From Vibrio hangzhouensis (lineage in GTDB: Bacteria; Pseudomonadota; Gammaproteobacteria; Enterobacterales; Vibrionaceae), in contig NZ_FNVG01000013.1 in assembly GCF_900107935.1 (NCBI RefSeq), forward strand, positions 1 through 64,000: a stretch of DNA of 64,000 bases, given 5' to 3'. Below are positions 9,198-18,002 of this stretch, piece after piece (positions within the stretch are counted from its first letter, which is position 1; every line of letters starts with the position of its first letter). A program made the translations under genes and the position numbers. The notes beneath the pieces were generated by a model. That model was not told the origin of the DNA, made no database searches, and saw only the letters and a program-made list of their open reading frames with translations.

Positions 9198-10160
9198 ATG
9201 CAGATCTACCCATGGCTAAAGCCCGTTTGGAAAAAGCTGAAAGCTAACCTGGAGCGCCAGCATATACCGGGAGCTTTGTTGATTCAGGCGAAGCAAGGAC
9301 TGGCACCAGAAGCATTAATCAACAGTTATGTTTCCGGTTTGATGTGCCAAAACGATGCTTCCGAGCCTTGCGGTTTTTGTCATAGCTGTGACCTGCTTAA
9401 GTCGGAAAGTCATCCAGACGTTCACTTTTTGCTGCCAGAGAAAGACAAAAAGCACCTGTCCGTAGACCAAATCCGAGGTGCTAACAAGTGGGCGTTGGAG
9501 TCATCACAGTTTGGTCGTTACCGCGTAATTGTGATTCCCACTGCTGACCGAATGAACACTTCGGCAGCCAATGCACTACTGAAAACACTGGAAGAGCCGC
9601 CTTCCCATTGTCTGTTTTTGTTGTCTACTGAAAATACCAAATTGTTGCTGCCCACCATTCGCAGCCGTTGTGAAGTTTGGCATGTACCTCAGCCATCTGA
9701 GCAAGTTTGTCTGGACTGGGTGAATCAAACACTGGAACAGAGTATTTCTCCACGCATCGCTTATCTGTGCCAGTTTGAGCCTGTCACAACCCTAGAGTTC
9801 GTAGAAAAAGGTTGGGACACGGACTTTCATGGACTGGTTGAGGCGTTTTCACAATTTATGAACAGTGATGGTTTGGAGACAGGTGAGCTGTGGACACTAA
9901 TAACCAAGAGTAGCGCTGATATTGATCGTCAGTTGAGTTGGCTTTGGATGTTATTGAGTGCAGCTCAAAAGCAGGCATTGGGTATCAATATGCAACCGTT
10001 GTTACCTGAGTCTGAGATGTTGACGCAACGTTATGGTTATGAGCTGTTGTTCCGTCAGACTCAGGCGCTTCAGGAGTTGAGTGAGCAACTACGTAGTGCT
10101 GGAGGCCTGAATACCGAGTTACTGTTTACTAACTGGCTATATGGTTTCGATCCTGCCTAA
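9198..10160 (+). CDS. holB: DNA polymerase III delta-prime subunit
   Basis: Delta-prime is a rigid clamp-loader subunit. The protein has the four-cysteine zinc module at Cys50, 58, 61 and 64 (CGFCHSC), the VDQIRGAN stretch, NALLKTLEEPP and the SRC sensor region (TIRSRCEVW), all diagnostic. No functional P-loop is present, as expected for delta-prime. It starts nine bases after tmk and, with tmk, forms the usual tmk-holB-tatD order. Confidence 0.94.
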   Translation: MQIYPWLKPVWKKLKANLERQHIPGALLIQAKQGLAPEALINSYVSGLMCQNDASEPCGFCHSCDLLKSESHPDVHFLLPEKDKKHLSVDQIRGANKWALESSQFGRYRVIVIPTADRMNTSAANALLKTLEEPPSHCLFLLSTENTKLLLPTIRSRCEVWHVPQPSEQVCLDWVNQTLEQSISPRIAYLCQFEPVTTLEFVEKGWDTDFHGLVEAFSQFMNSDGLETGELWTLITKSSADIDRQLSWLWMLLSAAQKQALGINMQPLLPESEMLTQRYGYELLFRQTQALQELSEQLRSAGGLNTELLFTNWLYGFDPA

Positions 10161-10231
10161 ACTTAACTGTAATTAATGATCAGCAGCATCAAAGAGTGCT
10201 GTTGAGTCTTTCCTAAATAAAGTAGATTTTT

Positions 10232-10999
10232 ATGTTTGTAGATTCTCATTGCCATTTGGATAAGCTCGATTTTGACGAACTACATGGCGGCATTGAAGAC
10301 GTTATTAATAAGGCCAAAGCAGCCAATGTAGAGAAGTTGCTGTCAGTTGGCGTGACGTTAAGCTCGTTTCCTAATATGTTAAAGATGATTGAGCCTCATC
10401 CCGAAGTGATGGCGTCATGTGGAGTCCATCCACTGGATGTGGCAAGTGACTTCTCACTGACACAGTTTAAACAATATGTGGCTCATGAACGCGTCGTAGC
10501 GGTTGGGGAAACAGGACTCGATTACCATTATCAGCCGGAAACCGCGGAACTGCAAAAGCTTCGTTTTGAACAGCAAGTGGATGTAGCGGTTGAAGTGAAT
10601 AAGCCGCTTATTATTCACACCAGAAATGCGCGTGAAGACACTTTAGCGATCCTAAGAAATGGTGGCGCGGATAACTGTGGAGGGGTGATCCACTGCTTCA
10701 CAGAGGATCTCCCTTTTGCTGAGGCAGCAATGGATTTGGGCTTTTACATCTCGATCTCTGGCATTGTTACTTTCAGGCAAGCGAAGGAACTCAAAGAGGT
10801 AGTGAGACAAATCCCGCTTGAAAGACTGCTTATCGAAACGGATTCTCCATATCTGGCACCCGTCCCACATCGTGGAAAAGAGAACCAACCTGCTTATGTT
10901 GTTGAAGTAGCTGCCTACATTGCGCAGCTTAAAGGGGTATCTCTCGCGGAAGTTGGCGAAAAAACCACCCAAAATTACCATGATCTTTTTTTGCGATAG
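10232..10999 (+). CDS. TatD-family metal-dependent hydrolase (YcfH type)
   Basis: The 255-residue TIM-barrel protein begins FVDSHCHLDKLDFD, whose His6 and His8 bind metal, with GETGLDYHY, the histidine in IIHTRNA, the histidine in GVIHCFTE and ETDSPYLAP near the end. This is the TatD/YcfH family of divalent-metal hydrolases; nuclease activity is known for TatD, while the substrate of the YcfH branch is unclear. Position directly after holB fits YcfH rather than TatD itself. Confidence 0.9.
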   Translation: MFVDSHCHLDKLDFDELHGGIEDVINKAKAANVEKLLSVGVTLSSFPNMLKMIEPHPEVMASCGVHPLDVASDFSLTQFKQYVAHERVVAVGETGLDYHYQPETAELQKLRFEQQVDVAVEVNKPLIIHTRNAREDTLAILRNGGADNCGGVIHCFTEDLPFAEAAMDLGFYISISGIVTFRQAKELKEVVRQIPLERLLIETDSPYLAPVPHRGKENQPAYVVEVAAYIAQLKGVSLAEVGEKTTQNYHDLFLR

Positions 11000-11028
11000 A
11001 AAATAAAGCAATGGCTATAATTGGTTAA

Positions 11029-11056
11029 TAAAGACGCATTATGCGTCTTTTTTTTT
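11029..11056 (+). terminator. Intrinsic terminator after the tatD-like gene
   Basis: AAAGACGCAT pairs with ATGCGTCTTT and is followed by T's. It ends the pabC-to-tatD transcript. Confidence 0.88.
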
Positions 11057-11166
11057 GATAAAAGTTGATTTAATCAAAAAAAGTTAATGTTCACTAAATA
11101 TGTTGAGAAAAAAGTAGCAACTCTGCACAAACTGTAATTATGTTACGTAAAATAACTTAGCTACCT

Positions 11167-11191
11167 ATTTTATTTACTGCGTAAAATTAAT
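11167..11191. promoter_or_regulatory. Candidate Mlc/NagC-type (ROK repressor) operator
   Basis: An AT-rich dyad with TTTAC and GTAAA around a central TGC and outer ATT/AAT. This matches the general form of ROK-family operators. A related sequence with TTTACTTTGCG in reverse orientation lies before mlc at 18003-18030. Spacing between the half sites differs by about two bases, so affinity is uncertain. Confidence 0.45.
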
Positions 11192-11377
11192 TGATGTAAA
11201 TATAAATATCATAAAAAACAAAAAGATAACTTTGATGTAAAGGATTACATTGGTCGTAGTGAACTGTGATCCAATCGTAGTTTTGAAACTAAATTTCGTA
11301 AGCTTGTAGAAACTATGAGGGGCATCAAGATATATTTAGAGGCAGAAAATATAATTCAAATCGTGGTTACATTTTCT

Positions 11378-11423
11378 ATGGGTGCTAACATTTAGGCTAC
11401 GGGGGTGTGCCGTTAGAACCCAT
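11378..11423 (+). promoter_or_regulatory. Stem-loop in the ptsG leader
   Basis: A 12-base arm (ATGGGTGCTAAC) pairs with GTTAGAACCCAT with one mismatch, and the 22-base loop contains a further GGC/GCC pair around a run of five G's. It ends 30 bases before the ptsG ATG and has no T-tract. A post-transcriptional role (small RNA, RNase or protein binding) is possible. Confidence 0.55.
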
Positions 11424-11453
11424 GATACTAATAACTTTATCAGGAGCATAAAC

Positions 11454-12887
11454 ATGTTTAAGAACCTTTTTGCTAACCTGCAAAAAGTTGGTAAGTCACT
11501 GATGCTACCAGTATCGGTACTACCAGTTGCAGGTATTCTACTTGGGGTAGGTGCTGCCGACCTTGGCTTCATTCCAGAGATTGTTTCTAATCTTATGGAA
11601 CAAGCGGGTGGTTCTGTATTCGGCCAAATGGCACTACTATTTGCTGTAGGTGTTGCACTAGGCTTTACCCACAACGATGGTGTTGCTGGTCTTGCGGCTA
11701 TCGTAGGTTACGGCATCATGACTGCAACTCTGGCTGTTATGGCTGGCGTTATGGGCGTTGAAAAAATCGACACAGGTGTACTAGGTGGTATCCTTGTTGG
11801 TGGTGTAGCGGCTTGGGCATTCAACCGTTTCTTCAAACTTCAACTTCCAGAATATCTTGGTTTCTTCGCTGGTAAGCGTGCAGTGCCAATCATCACTGGT
11901 TTCGCGGCTATCGGTCTAGGTATCGTACTTTCTATCGTATGGCCACCAATCGGCGCAGGAATCTCTGCTTTCTCTCACTGGGCTGCAGATCAAAACCCAC
12001 AACTAGCATTTGCTATCTACGGTGTTGTAGAGCGTTCATTGATCCCATTCGGTCTTCACCACATCTGGAACGTACCATTCTTCTTCGAAGCTGGCTCTTG
12101 TGTGAATGCAAGCGGTGAAGCATTGAACGGCGTTCTAACTTGTTACCTATCTGCTGATGAAGCATCTCGTGCTGCAGGCAACGGCTTCGGTCAGCTAGCG
12201 GGCGGTTACATGTTCAAGATGTTCGGTCTACCAGCTGCTGCTATCGCTATCGCACACTGTGCTAAACCAGAAAACCGCGCGAAAGTTATGGGTATCATGT
12301 TATCTGCTGCACTGACTTCGTTCCTAACGGGTATCACAGAACCAATCGAATTCTCATTCCTATTCGTTGCTCCTGTGCTTTACGGAATTCACGCTCTACT
12401 AGCAGGTTCAGCATTCTTCCTAACTAACGCACTAGGAATTGTACACGGTACTTCGTTCTCGCACGGCCTAATCGACTTCACTGTTCTTTCAGGTAACGCG
12501 CAAAACATGCTACTAATGGTTGGTTTGGGTCTGGCTTACGCAGTAGTTTACTACGTAGTATTCCGTGCAGTTATCACTGCAATGGATCTTAAGACTCCTG
12601 GCCGCGAAGATGAAACTGAAGACGAAGACGCAGCAGTTACTGGTAACGAAATGGCTGGTGAACTAGTTGCAGCGTTCGGCGGTAAAGCTAACATCACAGG
12701 TCTGGACGCATGTATCACACGTCTACGTGTTGCTGTAGCAGACACTGAACTTGTTAACCAAGACAAGCTTAAGCAACTTGGTGCGGCAGGTGTGGTTGTA
12801 GTATCTGGTGGTGTTCAAGCTATCTTCGGTACTAAGTCAGACAACCTGAAAACAGACATGGATGAGTGGATTCGTAACCACGGCTAA
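11454..12887 (+). CDS. ptsG: PTS glucose-specific EIICB component
   Basis: PtsG imports and phosphorylates glucose using phosphate from EIIA-Glc. From the ATG at 11454 (CAGGAG ribosome site) the protein is 477 residues, the same length as E. coli PtsG. The N-terminal EIIC membrane domain (about residues 1-385) includes [12 protein letters not shown], and the C-terminal EIIB domain carries the phosphorylated cysteine near residue 420 in [11 protein letters not shown]. Codon use is that of a highly expressed gene. Regulation by Mlc, encoded 6.6 kb downstream, is likely. Confidence 0.96.
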   Translation: MFKNLFANLQKVGKSLMLPVSVLPVAGILLGVGAADLGFIPEIVSNLMEQAGGSVFGQMALLFAVGVALGFTHNDGVAGLAAIVGYGIMTATLAVMAGVMGVEKIDTGVLGGILVGGVAAWAFNRFFKLQLPEYLGFFAGKRAVPIITGFAAIGLGIVLSIVWPPIGAGISAFSHWAADQNPQLAFAIYGVVERSLIPFGLHHIWNVPFFFEAGSCVNASGEALNGVLTCYLSADEASRAAGNGFGQLAGGYMFKMFGLPAAAIAIAHCAKPENRAKVMGIMLSAALTSFLTGITEPIEFSFLFVAPVLYGIHALLAGSAFFLTNALGIVHGTSFSHGLIDFTVLSGNAQNMLLMVGLGLAYAVVYYVVFRAVITAMDLKTPGREDETEDEDAAVTGNEMAGELVAAFGGKANITGLDACITRLRVAVADTELVNQDKLKQLGAAGVVVVSGGVQAIFGTKSDNLKTDMDEWIRNHG

Positions 12888-12912
12888 TCAACACGTTCAT
12901 TGTTGAATAAAG

Positions 12913-12938
12913 AGGGAAGCGCAAGCTTCCCTTTTTTT
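12913..12938 (+). terminator. Intrinsic terminator after ptsG
   Basis: GGGAAGC and GCTTCCC flank a GCAA-type loop and are followed by seven T's. Confidence 0.9.
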
Positions 12939-13106
12939 GTGCTGTTTTCTCAACTTTGTATGCAAATTTGCCCTCCTTTTGCCTTATGATGACAATTCGC
13001 TCACTCGTCAAACTAGAATGCCGCTATCTCGACTCAGTAAGTCGATTGTTAGTAGCTCTCGAGTAAATAGAAGAGCAGCGAACCATGAAAATCAGAGAGC
13101 AATCAC

Positions 13107-13664
13107 ATGAAAATCAAGATTTCTTCAATAGCGGCATTCGCTGTTGTGTCTACTCTATCTTTTGGTGCCTTTGCCAGTGCGACAGCTGGTGGTGAAGAGC
13201 AGTGGCAAATCGTAGAAGAGAATCAGGCTCCTGCGTCTACTCAGGCAGCCGCAAAACCAAGTAATACACAGTCTAAGCCAGCAGCCAATTCATCCAATCG
13301 TTCATCACGTAGCAGCGGCGGTAACTCAGGATTTAAAATTGGTATGGGGCTTGACCAGGGGTTGAGCATCGTGGGTCAGATCAATAACACGGTAAACTTT
13401 GCGGTTGGTAATGATGGTATCGCCGCAGACTACATTTTTAGTCGTGGCCGTTTTGATGGTGATGTTCCTTTCAACTGGTATGCCGGTGTAGGTGGCCAAA
13501 TTCAACGTTCAGACAAGTTTGGACCTCGTGTAGCGCTAGGTGTGGAATTGCCATTTGCAAAAAGTTGGGATGCCTACGCACAGCTTACTCCAAATTTGAT
13601 GTTTGATAAGAGCGACCTGAAGTTGGGCATCGGGGCTGGTATTGGTGTGCGTTATAGCTTTTAA
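13107..13664 (+). CDS. Putative outer-membrane protein of unknown function
   Basis: I do not recognise a named family. The 185-residue product has a signal peptide (about residues 1-24, AFA before the cut), then a low-complexity stretch rich in Ser, Ala, Asn and Gln (residues about 35-75), then about 110 residues of alternating polar and hydrophobic strands ending in VRYSF. A final aromatic residue is typical of proteins inserted by the BAM complex, so a small beta-barrel is likely. The gene is a single unit with its own terminator. Confidence 0.7.
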   Translation: MKIKISSIAAFAVVSTLSFGAFASATAGGEEQWQIVEENQAPASTQAAAKPSNTQSKPAANSSNRSSRSSGGNSGFKIGMGLDQGLSIVGQINNTVNFAVGNDGIAADYIFSRGRFDGDVPFNWYAGVGGQIQRSDKFGPRVALGVELPFAKSWDAYAQLTPNLMFDKSDLKLGIGAGIGVRYSF

Positions 13665-13692
13665 ACGCAATCATGTCCGAGCAGAAACCATA

Positions 13693-13721
13693 AAAAAGCC
13701 AGCGTTTAAACGCTGGCTTTT
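13693..13721. terminator. Bidirectional terminator
   Basis: AAAAAGCCAGCG pairs with CGCTGGCTTTT across TTTAAA. It can end both the outer-membrane gene on the plus strand and the transporter pair on the minus strand. Confidence 0.88.
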
Positions 13722-13737
13722 CCCTTTTAGTGTGAGG

Positions 13738-13830
13738 TTATTTGTCCAACGCTTTCTTAATGCAGTAAGACGCACCGCCCCAGGTGATGCCTAGTCCAAG
13801 AACCATCATAAATATTGCACTTGCAGTCAT
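13738..13830 (-). CDS. MetS-like small subunit of the NSS transporter
   Basis: A 30-codon gene starts two bases after the transporter stop. The peptide MTASAIFMMVLGLGITWGG, followed by ASYCIKKALDK, is one membrane helix with a basic tail. This is the form of the MetS family, small partners found beside methionine/alanine NSS transporters and needed for uptake in Corynebacterium. The same context and the conserved WGG in the helix support the call. It is easily missed because of its length. Whether this Vibrio protein is essential for transport is inference. Confidence 0.8.
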   Translation of the reverse strand: MTASAIFMMVLGLGITWGGASYCIKKALDK

Positions 13831-13832
13831 GA

Positions 13833-15302
13833 TTACGCTTCCTTTTTAGTTGTGACATTGATGGCAACGCCAACGACGGCGAGAAGGCCCATTAACCCCC
13901 ACCCTAATAGCATCAGTTCTGACTGAGCATAGCCACCATATCCCTCAGTAAGAAGTGTCTGGAATTTGGTTGCAACTATGATGGCGAGAATGATGGGAGT
14001 AATGAAGCGAAGGCATACATCGAACCAGGTACCAATGGAGAAGTCAGAGATGCTGTTCACATACTCTCTTACATCCGCTATTTTCAGTAACCACGCCATC
14101 AGGACAATTTCAATTAAACAGCTAGTGACGATACCAATATTGTTAGCGAAGTGATCCACAAGATCGAGGAGTAGTAACCCACCATTGGTGGCGAACGCCA
14201 TCGAGATAATCAGTCCGGAGCCACAAATGATAGTTGCGGCTTTATTTCTTCGCCACTTCAGTTTGTCTATAACTGCTGAGGTGACGGCTTCCATGATGGA
14301 TATGTGCGAACTCAGGCCCGCAATAACAAGCGCGAAGAAGAAAAGGGGGCCCAGAATGTATGGTGCAGGCAGCAAATTGATGGCTGCAGGAAGGGTAACA
14401 AAGGCAAGACCAACACCTGCAGTGACCACTTCAGTCAGGGGTTTGCCTTGTTCCTGAGCCATGTAACCGAGCACGGAGAATATCATGATACCCGCCAAGA
14501 TGGAGAACCCGCAATTTATGAGTACGGTCATAAAGGCGTTATTGGTGATATCGGACTTCTCTGGTAGATAACTGGAGTAGGCCAACATGATCGCGAAGCC
14601 GATACTCAGGGTGAAGAAAATTTGACCATAGGCGGCAGCCCAAACCTTAACATCCCAGATCTTGCTGAAATCTGGTTCAAACATATAGTTTACGCCATCC
14701 AGAGCACCAGGTAGGAAGATCATACGAGCAATCAAAAGGAGAACCATGACGAACAGTACTGGCATCATGATTTTCGCTGCACGTTCAATCCCTGCTTTTA
14801 CGCCACCTGCGATGGCTGCATAGGTGATGCCCCAGGCAATCAACATTGAAGCGGCAATTTTCCATTGAATCGAGCCAAGGTTGGTAGGAGAGTTGTCGCC
14901 TAACTGTAGGTACTCGCCAAAGAAAAAAGCATTAGTATCGGAGCCCCAGCTTTGGGTAAACGACATGCCAAAGTAAGAAATGGCCCAGCCTATTACCGCA
15001 ACATAATAAACGGCAATCGTAGCGGCTACGCCTACTTGAAACCAGCCCAGCCATTCAAACTTTGTGTTGATCTTTGCAAGCGTTGCGGGGGCTGACCCGC
15101 GATGTTTTTGTCCCATACTGAACTCAAGGATCATGAAAGGGATGCCTGCGGTAATCATGGCAAATAGATACGGAATAAAGAACGCGCCGCCGCCGTTTTC
15201 ATAGGCCATATATGGAAAGCGCCAGATGTTGCCTAACCCGATGGCGGAACCGACAGCCGCGAGAATGAATCCCGCTCGGGATCCCCACTGCTCACGCTTC
15301 AT
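13833..15302 (-). CDS. Sodium-dependent transporter, NSS (SNF) family
   Basis: The 489-residue membrane protein has the NSS start WGSRAGFILAAVGSAIGLGN, with the unwound helix 1 region and WRFPY, followed by about ten or eleven further hydrophobic segments. NSS proteins import amino acids with sodium. The tightly linked MetS-like gene suggests methionine or alanine as substrate, but substrate residues cannot be assigned by eye. An ATG with a TAAAAGGAG ribosome site gives the start. It is transcribed away from the 15.3-15.8 kb gap. Confidence 0.9.
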   Translation of the reverse strand: MKREQWGSRAGFILAAVGSAIGLGNIWRFPYMAYENGGGAFFIPYLFAMITAGIPFMILEFSMGQKHRGSAPATLAKINTKFEWLGWFQVGVAATIAVYYVAVIGWAISYFGMSFTQSWGSDTNAFFFGEYLQLGDNSPTNLGSIQWKIAASMLIAWGITYAAIAGGVKAGIERAAKIMMPVLFVMVLLLIARMIFLPGALDGVNYMFEPDFSKIWDVKVWAAAYGQIFFTLSIGFAIMLAYSSYLPEKSDITNNAFMTVLINCGFSILAGIMIFSVLGYMAQEQGKPLTEVVTAGVGLAFVTLPAAINLLPAPYILGPLFFFALVIAGLSSHISIMEAVTSAVIDKLKWRRNKAATIICGSGLIISMAFATNGGLLLLDLVDHFANNIGIVTSCLIEIVLMAWLLKIADVREYVNSISDFSIGTWFDVCLRFITPIILAIIVATKFQTLLTEGYGGYAQSELMLLGWGLMGLLAVVGVAINVTTKKEA

Positions 15303-15795
15303 AGTTAACTCCTTTTAATAAAATCTGTGACAATGTGAGTGCTAATGTCCGAACTAAAGCTAGACCCTCGAGGCATGATCTGATGATTGCTGAATGGTTA
15401 ATCAGTATAGGTGATCAGTTGTGTTTGCTTAGTTTGTTAGTCGGACTTGCACAGTGATTTTGGTTAGACATTCCAACTGTATAAGAAAAGGTTGATGAAA
15501 TGCGAAATAAATCACTGCGTTATGAAATCAGGTTAACCCTGTTCAACGGGCATGGCAATAGAACGACCTGTATGAAGGCTGTCCTGTATCTAGTGGTATG
15601 TTCTGCAAATAATGTTGCAAATTGTTGGATTTCGCTAAACTTCACCTCTGCCGTGCGAGGTTTTTTTAAGCGTTATTTAAATTGTGGTTAATTACACTTA
15701 TTTTAAGTGTGGGTATATTCAACTAACGTTACGGCTAATTGGTAGCATGAATGTCGACAAAAGGTTTCCGTTAAGTTGTGATTGTTAACGGTTGT
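15303..15795. other. 493-base gap without a supported gene
   Basis: This region lies upstream of the NSS transporter and downstream of the outer-membrane gene. A 63-codon frame at 15500-15691 runs through a weak terminator-like hairpin and has no family signature, so I do not call it. The only structured signal is that hairpin at 15644-15667. Nothing else stands out. Confidence 0.6.
15644..15667 (+). terminator. Weak terminator-like hairpin with no gene before it
   Basis: ACCTC and GAGGT flank an eight-base loop and are followed by seven T's on the plus strand. The stem is only five pairs. No protein gene on the plus strand ends here, so it could mark the 3' end of a small RNA or be fortuitous. 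Confidence 0.35.
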
Positions 15796-16383
15796 TTAAA
15801 ATCTAACGCTAAGTCCCAAGTTAGTTTGAAATTGGTTCATCCATTTGGTTTTGAATCCGATGACGCAGGTTTGATCATCGGTAGGAAGGTTACAAATGGA
15901 TATGGTGTCATTGCTCACTACGGTACCTTGCCAACGTATCTGGCCGTTGAGCGCCAGATGTTGAGTGATGTGGTATTCCATTCCACCAAAGATGCTGGCA
16001 GCAAAGCCTGTATGAGACTGTGTCCACTGACCCGATGTGTGAGAAGCGCCCAGACCCGCACCAATATAGGCAGACGTCATCTCTGCTACCTGGTACTCCG
16101 CGCTACTTTGAAATTGCAGGTATTGGATAGTGGTATCCAGATTGAGCGTATCGAGTGATGAATCCTGGCGTGAGTAAAATGCCCCCATACGACCGTTTCT
16201 AAATGGAAATTCTATGGCGATGGCCGCATTGGCAGAGGGGGAGATATCGTAGGTTTGTCCTTCACCATTTTGGGCAGCTCCTCCCATTGAATAGCCTAAA
16301 AAAGGAGTAACGATGACATTTCCGAAGACTGGGTAACTGGCAAGCGCAGCAGTGGTTAGCACCATGTAGAATGGGATTTTCAT
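15796..16383 (-). CDS. Outer-membrane beta-barrel protein, function unknown
   Basis: The 195-residue product has a signal peptide (about residues 1-21, YPVFGN near the cut) and then regularly alternating amphipathic strands, with glycine-rich turns and a C-terminal LGLSVRF. A final Phe preceded by alternating hydrophobics is the BAM insertion signal. Size suggests an eight-stranded barrel of the OmpX/OmpA-N type. Two cysteines near the end (CNLPTDDQTC) could form a loop disulphide. I cannot name a function. Confidence 0.75.
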   Translation of the reverse strand: MKIPFYMVLTTAALASYPVFGNVIVTPFLGYSMGGAAQNGEGQTYDISPSANAAIAIEFPFRNGRMGAFYSRQDSSLDTLNLDTTIQYLQFQSSAEYQVAEMTSAYIGAGLGASHTSGQWTQSHTGFAASIFGGMEYHITQHLALNGQIRWQGTVVSNDTISICNLPTDDQTCVIGFKTKWMNQFQTNLGLSVRF

Positions 16384-16523
16384 AGTCGGACTCCCTGTTT
16401 TAAACGTCTATCTTGTACTAGGTTTATTATAGTGTGACATTAACGCCATAATTTTAAATTGGTTATCTATATATTGCCATGGTGTGTCACAATAGTAACT
16501 GAATTGTTACATTTGGAGGTGTT
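16384..16523. promoter_or_regulatory. Divergent promoter region with GTAAC/GTTAC dyad
   Basis: The 140 bases between the outer-membrane gene and the ynhF-like gene hold two TGTGAC or TGTGTCAC patches that resemble CRP half sites, and a GTAAC-N6-GTTAC dyad (16495-16510) just before the ribosome site of the plus-strand genes. No full CRP palindrome is seen. Confidence 0.35.
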
Positions 16524-16616
16524 ATGGAGTACGATTTAAAATTGGCACTGACAATCACGGCCACCGCGTTTAGTACCATCATTGCATTTGGGCTGATCGC
16601 AATCCTTTCTGCTTAG
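16524..16616 (+). CDS. YnhF-family small membrane protein
   Basis: A 30-codon gene with an excellent TTGGAGG ribosome site encodes MEYDLKLALTITATAFSTII followed by AFGLIAILSA, a single membrane helix with a short acidic-basic N-terminus. E. coli YnhF is 29 residues with the same DLK start and GL-A-L end, so I place it in that family. Function is unknown; YnhF is a membrane peptide that retains fMet. The patatin gene follows seven bases after its stop without a good ribosome site, so the two are probably translationally coupled. Confidence 0.75.
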   Translation: MEYDLKLALTITATAFSTIIAFGLIAILSA

Positions 16617-16623
16617 TCTTATT

Positions 16624-17811
16624 ATGGCGAATACAGGCCTGGTCACCAATGCCCGTACCGTCATAGATGACGAGCAACTTGGAAAGTTCATCGGTGGTAA
16701 AACGGCGTTAGTTGCACAAGGTGGAGGCCAGCGTGGCATCTTCACTGCAGGTGTGCTGGACGCCTTTTTATTGTCTAATTTTGACGAATTTGATGAGTTT
16801 TATGGCACCTCCGCCGGAGCATTGAATTTGTGTGCCTATTTGTCCCGTCAAGCCGGTTTGGGTAAGTCCTTCATACTGGATCTGACCACAGATCCAAAGT
16901 TCTTTAATTTGTTTCATTTCATCCGTCGCAAACGCTACCTCGATCTTAAATGGGCGCTGGATAGTATTTGTGATTACCCTTACAAGCTTGATATCGATAT
17001 GGGACACCGGATATTAGGCCATCGGCGAGCTTTTGCTGCCACGACAGATACCCTGACGTTAAAAGATCACTATTTACCCATGTTTCAGCACGACTGGTAT
17101 CAGGTCTTGCTGGCCACCAGTGCAATCCCAAACCTGTATGAAGGCACTGTGATAGTGAACGGCGCTGAATATATTGATGGTGGAGTTTCAGCTTCAATCC
17201 CTGTTCAGGAAGCCTGGCGTCAGGGGAGTCGCACCATAGTGGTTATTCGAACCGAGGAGGCGGTGACAGAAGAACCGCTGGTTATGCCCGATCAACCTGT
17301 AGTCACAGAGTCGCCCACCTGGTTTCGCGAGTCATTAAACAGTTTGCAACTTCAGTGGCAAGAAAAAGTGGATCAATGGTCCAGGGATTGGAATGGGTTC
17401 TTCAATGGTCAGATCCTAAAGTCTCAGGAAGCGAAGCATGCTCAACACCTGAATCTGATCAATGGTGGTCGCTGGCTATTTGGGGCCGCTGATATCTATC
17501 GTCTGAGTCATTTGTTTGGTGAGAGATTTGATTCCGGACTCGCCGATATGCTTATGGTTCATTATCAGACATATTCATTGACACAGCAGTTTTTAAACAA
17601 CCCGCCGGATGATTGTTTCATTGTCCAAATTGCGCCGGACGGTCCGCTTAAAACAGCGTCTTTGCTGAGCGATGTCGATGACATTCTTCATGATTATCAA
17701 CTAGGGTTGGATGCTGGTCTGCAGTTTGTCGAGGGATATAATCTGGTTAACTCTCTTAACAGAATGAATACCACACAGCAGGACTGGTGGTTACCACAAA
17801 GTCCGGGCTAA
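16624..17811 (+). CDS. Patatin-like phospholipase (first copy)
   Basis: A 395-residue patatin-domain protein with oxyanion loop GGGQRG (residues 33-38), nucleophile Ser63 in GTSAG and catalytic Asp185 in DGG. Patatin enzymes hydrolyse acyl esters of phospholipids with this Ser-Asp dyad. No signal peptide or membrane helix is seen, so it is probably cytoplasmic. The C-terminal half (about 230-395) resembles YjjU-type proteins. It is paralogous to the gene at 26102-27253 and appears co-transcribed with the ynhF-like gene. Physiological substrate unknown. Confidence 0.88.
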   Translation: MANTGLVTNARTVIDDEQLGKFIGGKTALVAQGGGQRGIFTAGVLDAFLLSNFDEFDEFYGTSAGALNLCAYLSRQAGLGKSFILDLTTDPKFFNLFHFIRRKRYLDLKWALDSICDYPYKLDIDMGHRILGHRRAFAATTDTLTLKDHYLPMFQHDWYQVLLATSAIPNLYEGTVIVNGAEYIDGGVSASIPVQEAWRQGSRTIVVIRTEEAVTEEPLVMPDQPVVTESPTWFRESLNSLQLQWQEKVDQWSRDWNGFFNGQILKSQEAKHAQHLNLINGGRWLFGAADIYRLSHLFGERFDSGLADMLMVHYQTYSLTQQFLNNPPDDCFIVQIAPDGPLKTASLLSDVDDILHDYQLGLDAGLQFVEGYNLVNSLNRMNTTQQDWWLPQSPG

Positions 17812-18002
17812 CTAGCGAGTCTTATTAATCATGGTAAAAAAAGTGTTGGAGCTGTAAACACAGTATTAAGCGATCTTTGATTGAATTTTGTACTGTAACC
17901 ATTCCAGGCTCTTGCATAAACGAGTGACGTAGGGTGATTCAAGCCCCAAAGTTCTATCTATATGCGTGATATTTGTCACGGCAATCCACAAAACTGCTTC
18001 AC

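Larger units (their letters stand above)
11057..11453 (+). promoter_or_regulatory. Long AT-rich regulatory region and leader of ptsG
   Basis: This 397-base gap holds no convincing gene. Three things can be seen: an Mlc/NagC-like site at 11167-11191, a single CRP-like half site (TGTGATCC near 11267), and a leader hairpin at 11378-11423. An in-frame TTG extension of ptsG to 11382 runs through the hairpin and is not a credible start. The length suggests several layers of sugar control. Confidence 0.55.

Noticed and set aside
15500-15691. 63-codon plus-strand frame before the 15.8 kb outer-membrane gene
   Set aside because: It runs through a terminator-like hairpin, has no family signature and no clear ribosome site.
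15778-16158. 126-codon plus-strand frame opposite the outer-membrane barrel gene
   Set aside because: It is antisense to a gene with a signal peptide and a proper C-terminal signal; the antisense peptide has no recognisable features.
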